Shown here piece by piece: positions 17,514 through 26,120 of a stretch of DNA of 64,000 nt. The notes below the pieces were generated by a model. The model was given only the letters and a program-made list of their open reading frames with translations. It did no database searches and was not told the DNA's origin. How positions within the stretch are numbered: the first letter of the stretch is position 1; each line of letters starts with the position of its first letter. The DNA comes from Flagellimonas lutimaris (GTDB lineage Bacteria > Bacteroidota > Bacteroidia > Flavobacteriales > Flavobacteriaceae). The stretch is from contig NZ_QXFH01000064.1 of the NCBI RefSeq assembly GCF_003581615.1, positions 1 through 64,000 on the forward strand, given 5' to 3'. The translations under genes and the position numbers were made by a program.

Positions 17514-18581
17514 TTATAAAAATCCCGTTAGGGTTTTGATGTAAATATCTATTCCTTCTTCAATTTCATTTACAAAAATAAATTCGTTGGCTGAATGCGA
17601 ACGAGTGCTGTCACCTGGACCTAATTTAACCGATTGACAAGACAATGCGGCTTGATCGGACAAGGTAGGGGAGCCATAAGTTTTTCTACCCAAGGCCAAT
17701 CCACTTTTCACCAAATCATGGTCAGGATCTATGCATGATGAGTTCAATCGTAAAGAACGAGGTGTCATTTTGCAAGGCGCTTCTTTTTGCAAAATATCTG
17801 CTATTTCCTGATTGCTATAACAATCATTAACTCGAACATCAATCACCAAATCCACATGGCCTGGCACCACGTTGTGCTGGTTCCCTGCGTTGATTTGAGT
17901 AGTTGTTAATTTTACTTCGCCCAAAGCATCAGAAACTTTATCAAAAGAATAATTTTTGAGCCATTGGAGCACTTCAATGGTGTTGTATATGGAATTATTA
18001 TCGTTGGGGTGAGCAGCATGCGAGGGAGTTCCGTCCACTACGGCATCAAAAACCACCAAACCTTTTTCGGCAATGGCCAAATCCATTAATGTGGGTTCGC
18101 CTACAATGGCCACATCAATTTTTGGAAGGATGGGTAGCAATGCTCGGATACTTTTTTCACCTGCATCCTCTTCTTCACCAGTAGCTGCCATAATTATATT
18201 ATGACTTAGGTTTTCTTTCTCATAAAAATGAACAAAAGTGGCCAAAAGCGATACCAAACATCCACCTGCATCATTACTCCCAAGACCATACAGTTTGCCG
18301 TCTTCAACATGGGCATCAAAAGGGTCTTTGGTGTATGCACTGTTCGGTTTTACCGTATCGTGGTGAGAGTTAAGCAACAAGGTGGGCTTGCTTTCATCAA
18401 AATATTTATTGAAAGCATAAATGTTATTGTGCTGTCTTTGGATTTTAACACCAAACTCCTGTAGAAAATCTTCAATGGCATTCCCTGTTTTATCCTCTTC
18501 GCCCGAAAAAGAAGGAATACTAATGAGCTTTTTTAGTAGTTCAATCGCTTTCTCCGTTAAAATATCCTGAGTTATTTTCAT
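17514..18581 (-). CDS. argE: N-acyl-citrulline/ornithine deacylase, M20 metallopeptidase family
   Basis: Zinc-dependent amidohydrolase of the M20 family, 355 residues. Metal ligands are visible: NSHHDTV (His73, Asp75), SNDAGG (Asp104) and TGEEEDAG (Glu136/137). In an operon with an ArgF'-type transcarbamylase, its substrate should be the N-acyl (acetyl or succinyl) citrulline rather than N-acetylornithine, giving citrulline for ArgG. It overlaps argB by 4 nt (start/stop ATGA). The symbol is used in the broad sense. Confidence 0.88.
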   Translation of the reverse strand: MKITQDILTEKAIELLKKLISIPSFSGEEDKTGNAIEDFLQEFGVKIQRQHNNIYAFNKYFDESKPTLLLNSHHDTVKPNSAYTKDPFDAHVEDGKLYGLGSNDAGGCLVSLLATFVHFYEKENLSHNIIMAATGEEEDAGEKSIRALLPILPKIDVAIVGEPTLMDLAIAEKGLVVFDAVVDGTPSHAAHPNDNNSIYNTIEVLQWLKNYSFDKVSDALGEVKLTTTQINAGNQHNVVPGHVDLVIDVRVNDCYSNQEIADILQKEAPCKMTPRSLRLNSSCIDPDHDLVKSGLALGRKTYGSPTLSDQAALSCQSVKLGPGDSTRSHSANEFIFVNEIEEGIDIYIKTLTGFL

Positions 18582-19357
18582 AAGGTAAGTGTGGTATAAT
18601 CTGAATTATTTGCTTCAAGCATATTGGTATTTCCTACGCAAACTTTAGATACCTCGTTGCGTAAAGCATAAAAGCAGTTATGCATTTTGGGAAGCATTCC
18701 ATCTGCAATAATGCCATAGGCCAAAAGTTCATCATAACCTTTTGAGTCGATATGCTGAATCACAGAGTTTTCATCGTTAATATCCTGAAGCACTCCTTTT
18801 TTCTCAAAACAATAGTAAAGTGTTGTTTCAAATTGGTCGGACATGGCTATGGCCAGTTCCGCTGCAATGGTGTCGGCGTTGGTGTTCAGCATTTGTCCTT
18901 TGCCATCGTGGGTAAGGGCACAAAATATTGGTGTAAAACCTGCTTGCAATAATTTAAGAATACCGTAAGTGTTTACCACATCCACATCGCCTACATAGCC
19001 AAAATCAACATTTTTTTTGGGTCTTTTATGTGCTCGGATGGCATCGGCATCGGCACCGCTCATTCCAATGGCGTCGGTTCCCAATGCTTGTAATTGGGCC
19101 ACTATTTTTTTGCTTACTAATCCACCATAGATCATTAGGGCAATGTCCAGAGTTTCTGCATTGGTGATACGTCTTCCGTTCACCATTTTGGATTCTATCC
19201 CCAATTGATTTGCTAATTCCGTGGCTTTCCTTCCTCCTCCGTGCACCAAAATTTTGTTTCCGTCCATTTTGGAGAAAAGGTCTAAAACATGTTTAAACCC
19301 TTGGGCATCTTCAATTAGGTTACCTCCTATTTTTACTATGGATAATTTTTGTTTCAT
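18578..19357 (-). CDS. argB: N-acylglutamate kinase
   Basis: Phosphorylates the N-acylated glutamate, the second step of arginine synthesis. The amino-acid-kinase fold is evident: KIGGNLIED at the N-terminus (phosphate loop Lys8) and VHGGGRKATELA (about 38-49). Length 259 is typical. Whether the acyl group is acetyl or succinyl follows from the transcarbamylase (see argF'). It is one base from the upstream SDR gene and overlaps the deacylase gene by 4 nt. Confidence 0.93.
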   Translation of the reverse strand: MKQKLSIVKIGGNLIEDAQGFKHVLDLFSKMDGNKILVHGGGRKATELANQLGIESKMVNGRRITNAETLDIALMIYGGLVSKKIVAQLQALGTDAIGMSGADADAIRAHKRPKKNVDFGYVGDVDVVNTYGILKLLQAGFTPIFCALTHDGKGQMLNTNADTIAAELAIAMSDQFETTLYYCFEKKGVLQDINDENSVIQHIDSKGYDELLAYGIIADGMLPKMHNCFYALRNEVSKVCVGNTNMLEANNSDYTTLTL

Positions 19358-19358
19358 T

Positions 19359-20105
19359 CTATGTATTTATAATTCCCCCATCAATGGTAACTGTGGTTCC
19401 GGTAATCCATGAACTATCATCAGAAACCAAAAAAAGCACAAGTTTAGTAATATCTTCAGGTGTCCCCAACCTTTTTAACAATGTAGCGTTTTTGGCATCC
19501 TCAACAGCAGTTTCTGGATGTTCAAATGCCTTGGCGGATTCCCATAATAAAGGGGTGTCAACCGGACCCGGACAAATGGCATTCACTCTAATTTTTGGTG
19601 CATAGTCCACTGCCATTTGCTTCATTAGGGCTACGGATGCCGCTTTTGAAGCACAATAAGCTGGGTGATTTGGGAAACTCTTAAAGGCGGCGATTGAGGC
19701 ATTGATCAAAATGTTGCCTTGGGATTCTTTTAGTAAGAAGGGGAGCGCATATTTGCAAAGATAAAATATGGAGCTCAAATTAGTGTTGATGGTTTTTTGC
19801 CAGGACTCAATGGATAGTTCTTGAACATTTCCTAATCCAAGAATACCAGCATTCAACGACAGGATATCCAATTTGCCAAAAGTTTCAATGGCGGTATCGA
19901 CCAATTTTTTGTTGTAAGATGGGTCGGTAATATCTCCTGAAATGAACACGGCATTATCCAGACCTTCTTCCAAAGCCATTCCTCTTTCTTGGTTTCTGCC
20001 AGAGAGTATCAACTTAGCACCTTCGGAGGAAAGCCCTTTGGCAATGGCCTTTCCCATTCCGCTTGTTGCTCCGGTCACAATACAGACCTTATCCTTTAGT
20101 TTCAT
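19359..20105 (-). CDS. SDR family oxidoreductase embedded in the arginine operon
   Basis: A 248-residue classical short-chain dehydrogenase with the TGATSGMG cofactor loop (residues 11-18), NAG motif (LSLNAGI), catalytic Ser (NASIAAF) and YCASK (YX3K), and a C-terminal VTIDGG. It overlaps argF' by 4 nt and lies one base from argB, so it is tightly coupled to arginine genes. No known arginine step needs it. It may act on a glutamate-semialdehyde-like side product, or be a passenger. The substrate is unknown. Confidence 0.85.
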   Translation of the reverse strand: MKLKDKVCIVTGATSGMGKAIAKGLSSEGAKLILSGRNQERGMALEEGLDNAVFISGDITDPSYNKKLVDTAIETFGKLDILSLNAGILGLGNVQELSIESWQKTINTNLSSIFYLCKYALPFLLKESQGNILINASIAAFKSFPNHPAYCASKAASVALMKQMAVDYAPKIRVNAICPGPVDTPLLWESAKAFEHPETAVEDAKNATLLKRLGTPEDITKLVLFLVSDDSSWITGTTVTIDGGIINT

Positions 20106-21040
20106 TTGTTTTCCAATATTTTCTTCAATACAATTTGAGCTGAGAAAACCCTATTTTTTGCTTGTTCCACGACCAAGGATTGTTCACTGTCCAAAACAGC
20201 ATCCTCAACTATCATATTTCTACGAACAGGGAGACAGTGCATAAACTTGGCATTTCCCAATTTTTCTTTTGTAATCGTCCAATTTTTGTCCTTGTTCAAA
20301 ACCTTCCCATAATCGGAATAGCTGCTCCAATTTTTTACGTATACGAAATCGGCATCCTCGAATGCTTTGTCTTGGTCGCATTCAATTTGGCATCCTTGGG
20401 TCAATTCTGGATTAAGTTCATATCCCTCGGGATGGGTAATAACAAAATCAGCCTCCTGTAACTTCATCATCTGTATAAATGAATTGGCCACCGCATGTGG
20501 TAACGCTTTTGGATGAGGGGCCCAAGAAAGCACGACTTTGGGTTTCTTTTTTGTTTCGTTCTCTTTCAAAGTTATGGCATCTGCCAGAGCTTGAAGTGGG
20601 TGACCCACTGAACTTTCCATATTTACGACCGGAATCGAAGCATGTTTGGCAAAACCATTAATTACTTCTTCCGCTTCGTCTTTTTCTTTATCCACTAATC
20701 CCGCAAATGCTCTAATAGCAACAACGTCGCAGTATTGGGAAACCACTTGTGCGGCTTCTTTGATGTGTTCCGAGGTGCCCTGGTCCATTACCGTTCCATC
20801 CCCATATTCCAAAGCCCAACCTTCGTTTCCGAAATTCATGATCATTACTTCCATGCCCAAGTTCATGGCTGCTTTTTGCGTGCTCAAACGTGTCCTAAGA
20901 CTATTGTTGAAAAACAACAAACAGATTGTTTTTCGTTTGCCCAAATCTTCAAACTGATAAGGGTCTTTTTTTAGGGTTATTGCTTCTTCCACCCAATCGG
21001 GGAGGGATTCTATATCGTTGACTGTTAAATAATGCTTCAT
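20102..21040 (-). CDS. argF': N-acyl-L-ornithine transcarbamylase (likely N-succinylornithine type)
   Basis: Transfers a carbamoyl group to N-acylated ornithine. The carbamoyl-phosphate loop is NNSLRTRLS (residues 45-53) in place of the STRTR of ordinary OTCase, as in the Bacteroides succinyl-ornithine enzyme. In the loop VMDQGTSEH (84-92), residue 90 is Ser. This position is Pro90 in the B. fragilis N-succinylornithine enzyme and Glu92 in the Xanthomonas N-acetylornithine enzyme, where it sets acyl specificity. A small non-acidic residue suggests the succinyl substrate (inference). 312 residues. One-base overlap with argD and 4-nt overlap with the SDR gene. Confidence 0.9.
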   Translation of the reverse strand: MKHYLTVNDIESLPDWVEEAITLKKDPYQFEDLGKRKTICLLFFNNSLRTRLSTQKAAMNLGMEVMIMNFGNEGWALEYGDGTVMDQGTSEHIKEAAQVVSQYCDVVAIRAFAGLVDKEKDEAEEVINGFAKHASIPVVNMESSVGHPLQALADAITLKENETKKKPKVVLSWAPHPKALPHAVANSFIQMMKLQEADFVITHPEGYELNPELTQGCQIECDQDKAFEDADFVYVKNWSSYSDYGKVLNKDKNWTITKEKLGNAKFMHCLPVRRNMIVEDAVLDSEQSLVVEQAKNRVFSAQIVLKKILENK

Positions 21041-22164
21041 TATAATGCTTTTTTCAGCGCTTCAAAAAATAGGTCTATGTCTTCTTTGCTGATGTTCAAT
21101 GCAGGCAAGAACCGCAACAATTTTTTGTTTTTTGCACTTCCTGTGAACATGTGTTGCTCCACTATCATTTTTTTTCTGAGGGCGGCGATTTCAAAGTCAA
21201 ACTCCAAACCAATCATCAATCCTTTTCCTTTTATGTTTTTGATTTCTGGAATCTCCGCAGCTTTTTCCTTAAAATAAACACCGAGTTCAGCGGCGTTCTC
21301 CGTCAAATTTTCATCATCCAAAACTTCCAGAACCGCAAGACATGCTGCACAGGCCAAGTGGTTTCCCCCAAAGGTGGTTCCCAAAAGCCCATAAGAGGGT
21401 TTAAACGATTCGTGAATCAATATGCCGCCAACTGGGAATCCATTCCCCATGCCCTTGGCAATAGAAATGATATCAGGTTTGATTCCATGATGCTGAAAAG
21501 CGAAGAATTTACCACTTCGTCCGTAGCCTGATTGTACTTCATCGGCAATAAGAACCACATTGTTTTCTTTACATTTTTCAGCAATGTACTGGAAGAATTC
21601 TGTGGTAGGTTCGTCCAATCCACCTACTCCTTGAATGGCTTCCAAAATTACAGCGCAATATTCATCAGAGACAATTGCTTTTTCAAAAGCTTCCTTATCG
21701 TTCAATGGTAAGAAAGTAACCTTTTGTTGTTTGTTGATTGGAGCATTGATGCTAGGGTTGTCCGTGGCGGCAACGGCGGCTGAGGTTCTCCCATGAAAAC
21801 TATTGGTGAAAGCGATTACTTTGGATTTTCCTGTGTGAAAAGATGCCATCTTTAAGGCATTTTCATTGGCTTCCGCCCCTGAATTGCACATAAAAAGGTC
21901 GTAGTCCTCGCAGCCTGACATTTCTCCTAATTTTTTGGCCAACTCCTTTTGCAACGGATTTTGGACAGAATTGCTGTAAAATGCCATATTGTCCAATTGC
22001 TCCTTGATTCGTTTTACGTAATGTGGATGTGTGTGGCCAATGGAAATTACGGCGTGTCCTCCATAAAAATCCAAGTATTTTTCTCCTTTATCATCCCAAA
22101 GCTCAATGCCTTTAGCCTTTACGGGAGTGACATCATAAAGTGGGTATACGTCAAATAATTTCAT
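21040..22164 (-). CDS. argD: N-acylornithine aminotransferase (class III PLP enzyme)
   Basis: Makes N-acylornithine from the N-acylglutamate semialdehyde using glutamate. The PLP lysine is Lys237 (SIAKGMGNGFPVGG) with Asp208 (IADEVQSGYGRSG). GAEANENA (96-103) binds phosphate. 374 residues, typical. It lies 2 bp after proC and overlaps argF' by one base. Confidence 0.93.
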   Translation of the reverse strand: MKLFDVYPLYDVTPVKAKGIELWDDKGEKYLDFYGGHAVISIGHTHPHYVKRIKEQLDNMAFYSNSVQNPLQKELAKKLGEMSGCEDYDLFMCNSGAEANENALKMASFHTGKSKVIAFTNSFHGRTSAAVAATDNPSINAPINKQQKVTFLPLNDKEAFEKAIVSDEYCAVILEAIQGVGGLDEPTTEFFQYIAEKCKENNVVLIADEVQSGYGRSGKFFAFQHHGIKPDIISIAKGMGNGFPVGGILIHESFKPSYGLLGTTFGGNHLACAACLAVLEVLDDENLTENAAELGVYFKEKAAEIPEIKNIKGKGLMIGLEFDFEIAALRKKMIVEQHMFTGSAKNKKLLRFLPALNISKEDIDLFFEALKKAL

Positions 22165-22166
22165 TT

Positions 22167-22961
22167 TTATCCTTTTCTGATTTGACTGATTTTTTCAAAT
22201 GAGGATACAATTCCCCTGATCAATGATGAGCTCAGGCCTTGGTGTTCCATTTCGTTCAAGCCTTCTATGGTACATCCTTTAGGTGTGGTTACCCGATCTA
22301 TTTCTTCTTCGGGATGACTGCCTGATTCGATTAACAGACTTGCGGCTCCGTTACAGGTATGCATGGCCAATTCTTGAGCTTCTTTTGCATCAAACCCCAA
22401 TTGAATGGCACCTTGTGTCGTGGCACGAATCAATCGCATCCAAAAGGCAATTCCACTAGCGCAGATTACTGTTGCAGCTTGCATTTGTTCCTCAGGAATT
22501 TCCATAGTATGGCCCATACGATTAAAAATGGCCTTGGCCAGATCAACCCGTTTTTTTCCAAGTTCGTTGCTGCAGATGCATGTCATGGATTTACCTACCG
22601 AAATGGCCGTATTGGGCATACTTCGGATGATGAACTTGTCCGAACCGATGGTTTCTTCAATTTTTGAAATACCGAATCCTGTAATGGTACTGATCACCAC
22701 GTGTTTTTCGGTGAGCAGTTCTTTGGTTTCTTCCAAAATGGAAGCAAAATGCCCCGGTTGTACCGCAAAAACAAGGATGTCCGAATTTTTAACGGCTTCT
22801 TGGTTATCGGAAGTGACCGTTACGTTTCCGTATTTTTCAAATTCCTTGATGGATTCAGTGTTCCGTTTGGTGAGGTACATGGTAGTGGCTCCATTGCTAT
22901 GCAAAATGCCTTTGGCAATGGCCAGTCCCAAATTTCCCGCTCCTATGATGGCTATTTTCAT
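22167..22961 (-). CDS. proC: pyrroline-5-carboxylate reductase
   Basis: Reduces 1-pyrroline-5-carboxylate to proline. It has the Rossmann motif IGAGNLGLAIAKG (residues 6-18) and a conserved C-terminal region (EEIDRVTTPKGCTIEGLNEMEHQGLSSSLIRG) diagnostic of ProC. Its place inside the arginine operon ties proline to arginine synthesis. A 102-bp gap with a REP-like repeat separates it from argC upstream. Confidence 0.93.
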   Translation of the reverse strand: MKIAIIGAGNLGLAIAKGILHSNGATTMYLTKRNTESIKEFEKYGNVTVTSDNQEAVKNSDILVFAVQPGHFASILEETKELLTEKHVVISTITGFGISKIEETIGSDKFIIRSMPNTAISVGKSMTCICSNELGKKRVDLAKAIFNRMGHTMEIPEEQMQAATVICASGIAFWMRLIRATTQGAIQLGFDAKEAQELAMHTCNGAASLLIESGSHPEEEIDRVTTPKGCTIEGLNEMEHQGLSSSLIRGIVSSFEKISQIRKG

Positions 22962-22975
22962 TTGTTGTTTTATTT

Positions 22976-23059
22976 GTCATTCCTGCACTTCGCTATACTC
23001 AGCATAAACTCCTGCAGGAATCTGAATTATTTGTACCCTTCGACTCCGCTCAGAGCACC
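22976..23059. repeat. REP-like intergenic repeat, copy 3
   Basis: GTCATTCCTGC ... GCAGGAATCT is an inverted repeat with stem ATTCCTGC/GCAGGAAT around a 25-nt loop that itself carries a TTCGCTATACTCAGC motif. It is followed by CTTCGACTCCGCTCAGAGC (23039-23057). It occupies the argC-proC gap. Confidence 0.75.
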
Positions 23060-23063
23060 TGTT

Positions 23064-24038
23064 TTAAAATACTCCGGCTTTTAACAACAGACCTTCGGTT
23101 TCCGGGAAACCGAACATCAAATTCATATTTTGTACCGCTTGCCCAGATGCCCCTTTCAATAGATTATCAATGGCAGAGGTAATCAAAAGGAGGTCATCGT
23201 GTTTGTGCAAATGGATGTGGCATTGGTTGGTATTCACCACTTGTTTTAAATGCAATGCTTCATCCGATAAATGGGTGAAAGCAGCATCAGTGTAAAAAGC
23301 GTTGTATAACTCCTTTGCTTCTTCCAAAGTGCCATTGTACTTAGTGTAAGCGGTGGCCAAAATTCCTCGGGTAAAGTTTCCTCGGTTTGGCAAGAAAAAT
23401 AATTTCCCTACCGAGTTACCGAAAGAGCCTAAACTTTCACCGATTTCTCCCAAATGTTGATGGGTAAACGGTTTGTACCAGGATACGTTATTATTCCTCC
23501 AGCTAAAATGTGAAGTGGCGGATAGGCCAACTCCAGCACCGGTACTTCCGGTAACGGCATTGATATGAACACCATCGTTCAACAAACCTGCTTTTGCCAA
23601 AGGGAATAATCCCAATTGGATGGCAGTGGCAAAACAACCTGGGTTTGCAATCGAATTGGCCGATTGTATCTCTGCTCTATTCAGTTCTGGAAGACCATAC
23701 ACAAAGTGTTTTCCATCAAAATCAGCATCGTTTTGCAACCTGAAATCGTTGCTTAGGTCGATAACTTTTGTGTTTTCACCAAAAGTGTTTTCTTTCAAAA
23801 ATGAGGTGGAATTACCGTGTCCCAAGCAAAGAAAAACAACATCCACTTCTGGATTTACCTCGCCTGTAAACTTCAATTCTGTTTGTCCCAACAAATCTTG
23901 ATGGGCAGAGGTAATCGGCTTGCCAGCCCTCGTGGTGCTGTACACAAAATCGATTTCGGTCTGGGGATGATTGAGCAAGAGCCTAATCAGTTCTCCGCCC
24001 GTGTACCCCGAGCCTCCTATGATTCCTGCCTTGATCAT
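23064..24038 (-). CDS. argC: N-acyl-gamma-glutamyl-phosphate reductase
   Basis: Reduces the acyl phosphate to the semialdehyde with NADPH. GGSGYTGGELIRLL (8-21) is the nucleotide-binding start. The catalytic Cys135 sits in NPGCFATA. 324 residues. It overlaps argG by 4 nt. Confidence 0.94.
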   Translation of the reverse strand: MIKAGIIGGSGYTGGELIRLLLNHPQTEIDFVYSTTRAGKPITSAHQDLLGQTELKFTGEVNPEVDVVFLCLGHGNSTSFLKENTFGENTKVIDLSNDFRLQNDADFDGKHFVYGLPELNRAEIQSANSIANPGCFATAIQLGLFPLAKAGLLNDGVHINAVTGSTGAGVGLSATSHFSWRNNNVSWYKPFTHQHLGEIGESLGSFGNSVGKLFFLPNRGNFTRGILATAYTKYNGTLEEAKELYNAFYTDAAFTHLSDEALHLKQVVNTNQCHIHLHKHDDLLLITSAIDNLLKGASGQAVQNMNLMFGFPETEGLLLKAGVF

Positions 24039-25222
24039 GAATCTTGGTTTACGTGGTTTGCAATTTTTCCGGAGTTGGACAAAATCTTGATGAAACCTTT
24101 GGCCTCATCGGCCGTCCAACCTTTATTCATTTCACCATAACTTCCAAAGGAAGCGTTCATCAAATCGTGCTTGGAAGAGATTCCGTTCAATTCAAATCGG
24201 TAGGGGTGCAAGGTAACAAACACATCTCCCGACACATGTTTCTGGGTATCTGTCAAAAAGGCTTCGATGTTTCGCATGACCTCGTCCAAATAGTTTCCTT
24301 CGTGCAACAACATCCCATAAAAGTTGCCCATTTGCTCTTTTTGGTATTGTTGCCATTTGCTCAAAGTGTGCTTTTCCAACAAATGGTGCGCTTTTATAAT
24401 GATCAAGGGAGCAGCAGCTTCAAAACCTACCCTTCCTTTAATTCCAATAATGGTATCGCCAACGTGAATATCCCTTCCGATTGCATATTTGGAGGCAATG
24501 GCGGATAATTTTTCGATGTTCGCCACAGGGCTGTCCTGTTCTCCATCCAAAGCAACCAGCTCACCATTTTTAAAGGTCAACTTTAATTCTTTGGGTAATT
24601 CTTTTTCCAATTGACTTGGGTAAGCACTTTCAGGTAAGGACAGGTGAGAGGTCAAAGTTTCGTCACCTCCTACAGATGTTCCCCACAATCCTCTATTGAT
24701 AGAATATTTTGCCTTTTCCCATGGATAGTCGATTCCGTTTTGTTGCAGGTAGTTGATTTCTTCTTCCCTTGCCAATTTTTTATCCCTGATAGGGGTGATG
24801 ATTTGAATTTCGGGAGCCAAGATTTGAAAAATCATATCAAATCTTACTTGGTCGTTACCTGCACCTGTACTTCCGTGGGCAATGTATTTGGCCCCAATTT
24901 TTTTGGCATGGTTCACAATCTCGATGGCCTGCACAATTCGTTCCGCACTTACCGAAAGTGGATAAGTGTTATTTCTAAGCACATTTCCGAAGATGAGGTA
25001 TTTTACCACCTTGTTATAAAAGGTGGAAACGGCATCGATGGAGGTATAAGAGGTGGCACCCAGAGCAAGTGCTTTTTCTTCAATTTCATCGATTTCAGCT
25101 TTGCTAAAACCTCCTGTGTTTACACTAACGGCGTGTACTTCAAAACCCTCTTCTTGCGAAAGGTATTTTGCACAATATGAGGTATCCAATCCGCCGCTGT
25201 AGGCTATAACTAATTTTTCCAT
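24035..25222 (-). CDS. argG: argininosuccinate synthase
   Basis: Joins citrulline and aspartate with ATP. The PP-loop SGGLDTS is at residues 9-15. The STGAGNDQVRFD motif (118-129) is also characteristic. 395 residues, normal. It follows the GNAT gene by 62 bp that include a short repeat and overlaps argC by 4 nt. Confidence 0.95.
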   Translation of the reverse strand: MEKLVIAYSGGLDTSYCAKYLSQEEGFEVHAVSVNTGGFSKAEIDEIEEKALALGATSYTSIDAVSTFYNKVVKYLIFGNVLRNNTYPLSVSAERIVQAIEIVNHAKKIGAKYIAHGSTGAGNDQVRFDMIFQILAPEIQIITPIRDKKLAREEEINYLQQNGIDYPWEKAKYSINRGLWGTSVGGDETLTSHLSLPESAYPSQLEKELPKELKLTFKNGELVALDGEQDSPVANIEKLSAIASKYAIGRDIHVGDTIIGIKGRVGFEAAAPLIIIKAHHLLEKHTLSKWQQYQKEQMGNFYGMLLHEGNYLDEVMRNIEAFLTDTQKHVSGDVFVTLHPYRFELNGISSKHDLMNASFGSYGEMNKGWTADEAKGFIKILSNSGKIANHVNQDS

Positions 25223-25245
25223 TTTTTTGATTCTTTAAATATAGT

Positions 25246-25280
25246 TGTCATACGGAGCGTTCTCGACTACGCTCGAATGG
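25246..25280. repeat. short REP-like repeat, copy 4
   Basis: GTCATACGGAGCGTTCTCGACTACGCTC carries the TCGACTACGCTC core of the other copies, with a GAGCG/CGCTC inverted repeat but without the full GGAAT hairpin. It lies between the GNAT gene and argG. Confidence 0.6.
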
Positions 25281-25284
25281 ACGT

Positions 25285-25899
25285 TTATTTATCTTTCTTT
25301 TTAAGAAAAAGGCTTTCTTTTATGCTTTTGAGTCTTTTGAAGGCCTTTTTGTTGATTTTTTCAGGTTCTTGTTTTTGTGCTTTTGGGTCGTGCAACATTC
25401 CTGTGCAGAGGCACATTTTTCTGTCGGTACGTGTTAGAATGTCAAAATTCTTGCAGGTTTGACAGCCTTTCCAGAACTCAGGGTCGTCCGTAAGTTCGGA
25501 AAAGGTAACAGGTTTATAGCCGAGTTCGTAGTTCATCTTCATTACTGCCAGCCCTGTAGTGATACCAAAAATCTTGGCATCAGGGAATTTTTTTCGTGAT
25601 AGGTCAAAAACTGCTTTCTTGATTTTCTTGGCAAGTCCTTGATTTCTATAATCGGGATGCACAATCAATCCAGAGTTGGCCACAAAGTCCTTGTTTCCCC
25701 AGACTTCGATATAGCAGAATCCGGCAAACTTATCTCCATCCAAAGCTATAATGGCATTACCATTTTGGAGACGTTTTATGATGTATTCCGGCGTACGTCT
25801 GGCGATACCTGTACCTCGGACTTTGGCCGAATCGGTGATGGTATCACTTATGATTTGTGCGTATTTAAAATGTGATTCGTTAGCAACAACAATTTCCAT
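25285..25899 (-). CDS. GNAT acyltransferase, candidate first enzyme of arginine synthesis
   Basis: First gene of the arginine operon. From ATG 25899 (MEIVVANESHFKYAQ) it has 204 residues. The GNAT acyl-CoA loop is VHPDYRNQGLAKK (80-92). The C-terminal third carries four cysteines as CxxC-x13-CxC (Cys146, 149, 163, 165) followed by a lysine-rich tail, which is not part of a plain GNAT domain and could bind a metal. No classical argA or argJ is in the operon, so this enzyme is the natural candidate for N-acylglutamate (acetyl or succinyl) synthase; that is an inference. The open frame extends to 25974 but the ATG at 25899 fits the family fold. Confidence 0.75.
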   Translation of the reverse strand: MEIVVANESHFKYAQIISDTITDSAKVRGTGIARRTPEYIIKRLQNGNAIIALDGDKFAGFCYIEVWGNKDFVANSGLIVHPDYRNQGLAKKIKKAVFDLSRKKFPDAKIFGITTGLAVMKMNYELGYKPVTFSELTDDPEFWKGCQTCKNFDILTRTDRKMCLCTGMLHDPKAQKQEPEKINKKAFKRLKSIKESLFLKKKDK

Positions 25900-26055
25900 T
25901 GCAAGCGATTGTTCTGTAAAAAATTGAAAAAAAGTATTTGGAGATTTTGCGGAAATGGACTCACCTATTTCCAATAGTTATGTTGCACCCTTACGGGCGA
26001 CGACGGCGGGGAGTAAACGGACTGATGGGAGCAGTGATGCTCAAAGTAGATAATA

Positions 26056-26091
26056 TGTACAGTTGTCCTTTCATTCTGAGGCTAATGTACA
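26056..26091. promoter_or_regulatory. paired ATGTACA sites upstream of the arginine operon
   Basis: TGTACA palindromes occur at 26056-26061 and 26086-26091, exactly 30 bp (about three helical turns) apart, in similar contexts (taatATGTACA and ctaATGTACA). They lie about 160 bp before the first arginine gene and close to the 3' end of the glycosyltransferase gene. They could be an operator for a dimeric regulator. No regulator is assigned. Confidence 0.3.
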
Positions 26092-26120
26092 AATAAATTC
26101 GAATTAGACTGAGGTTGGAA

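Noticed and set aside
24644-25180. 178-codon frame opposite argG
   Set aside because: Complement of a conserved enzyme gene; low-complexity composition with no motif.
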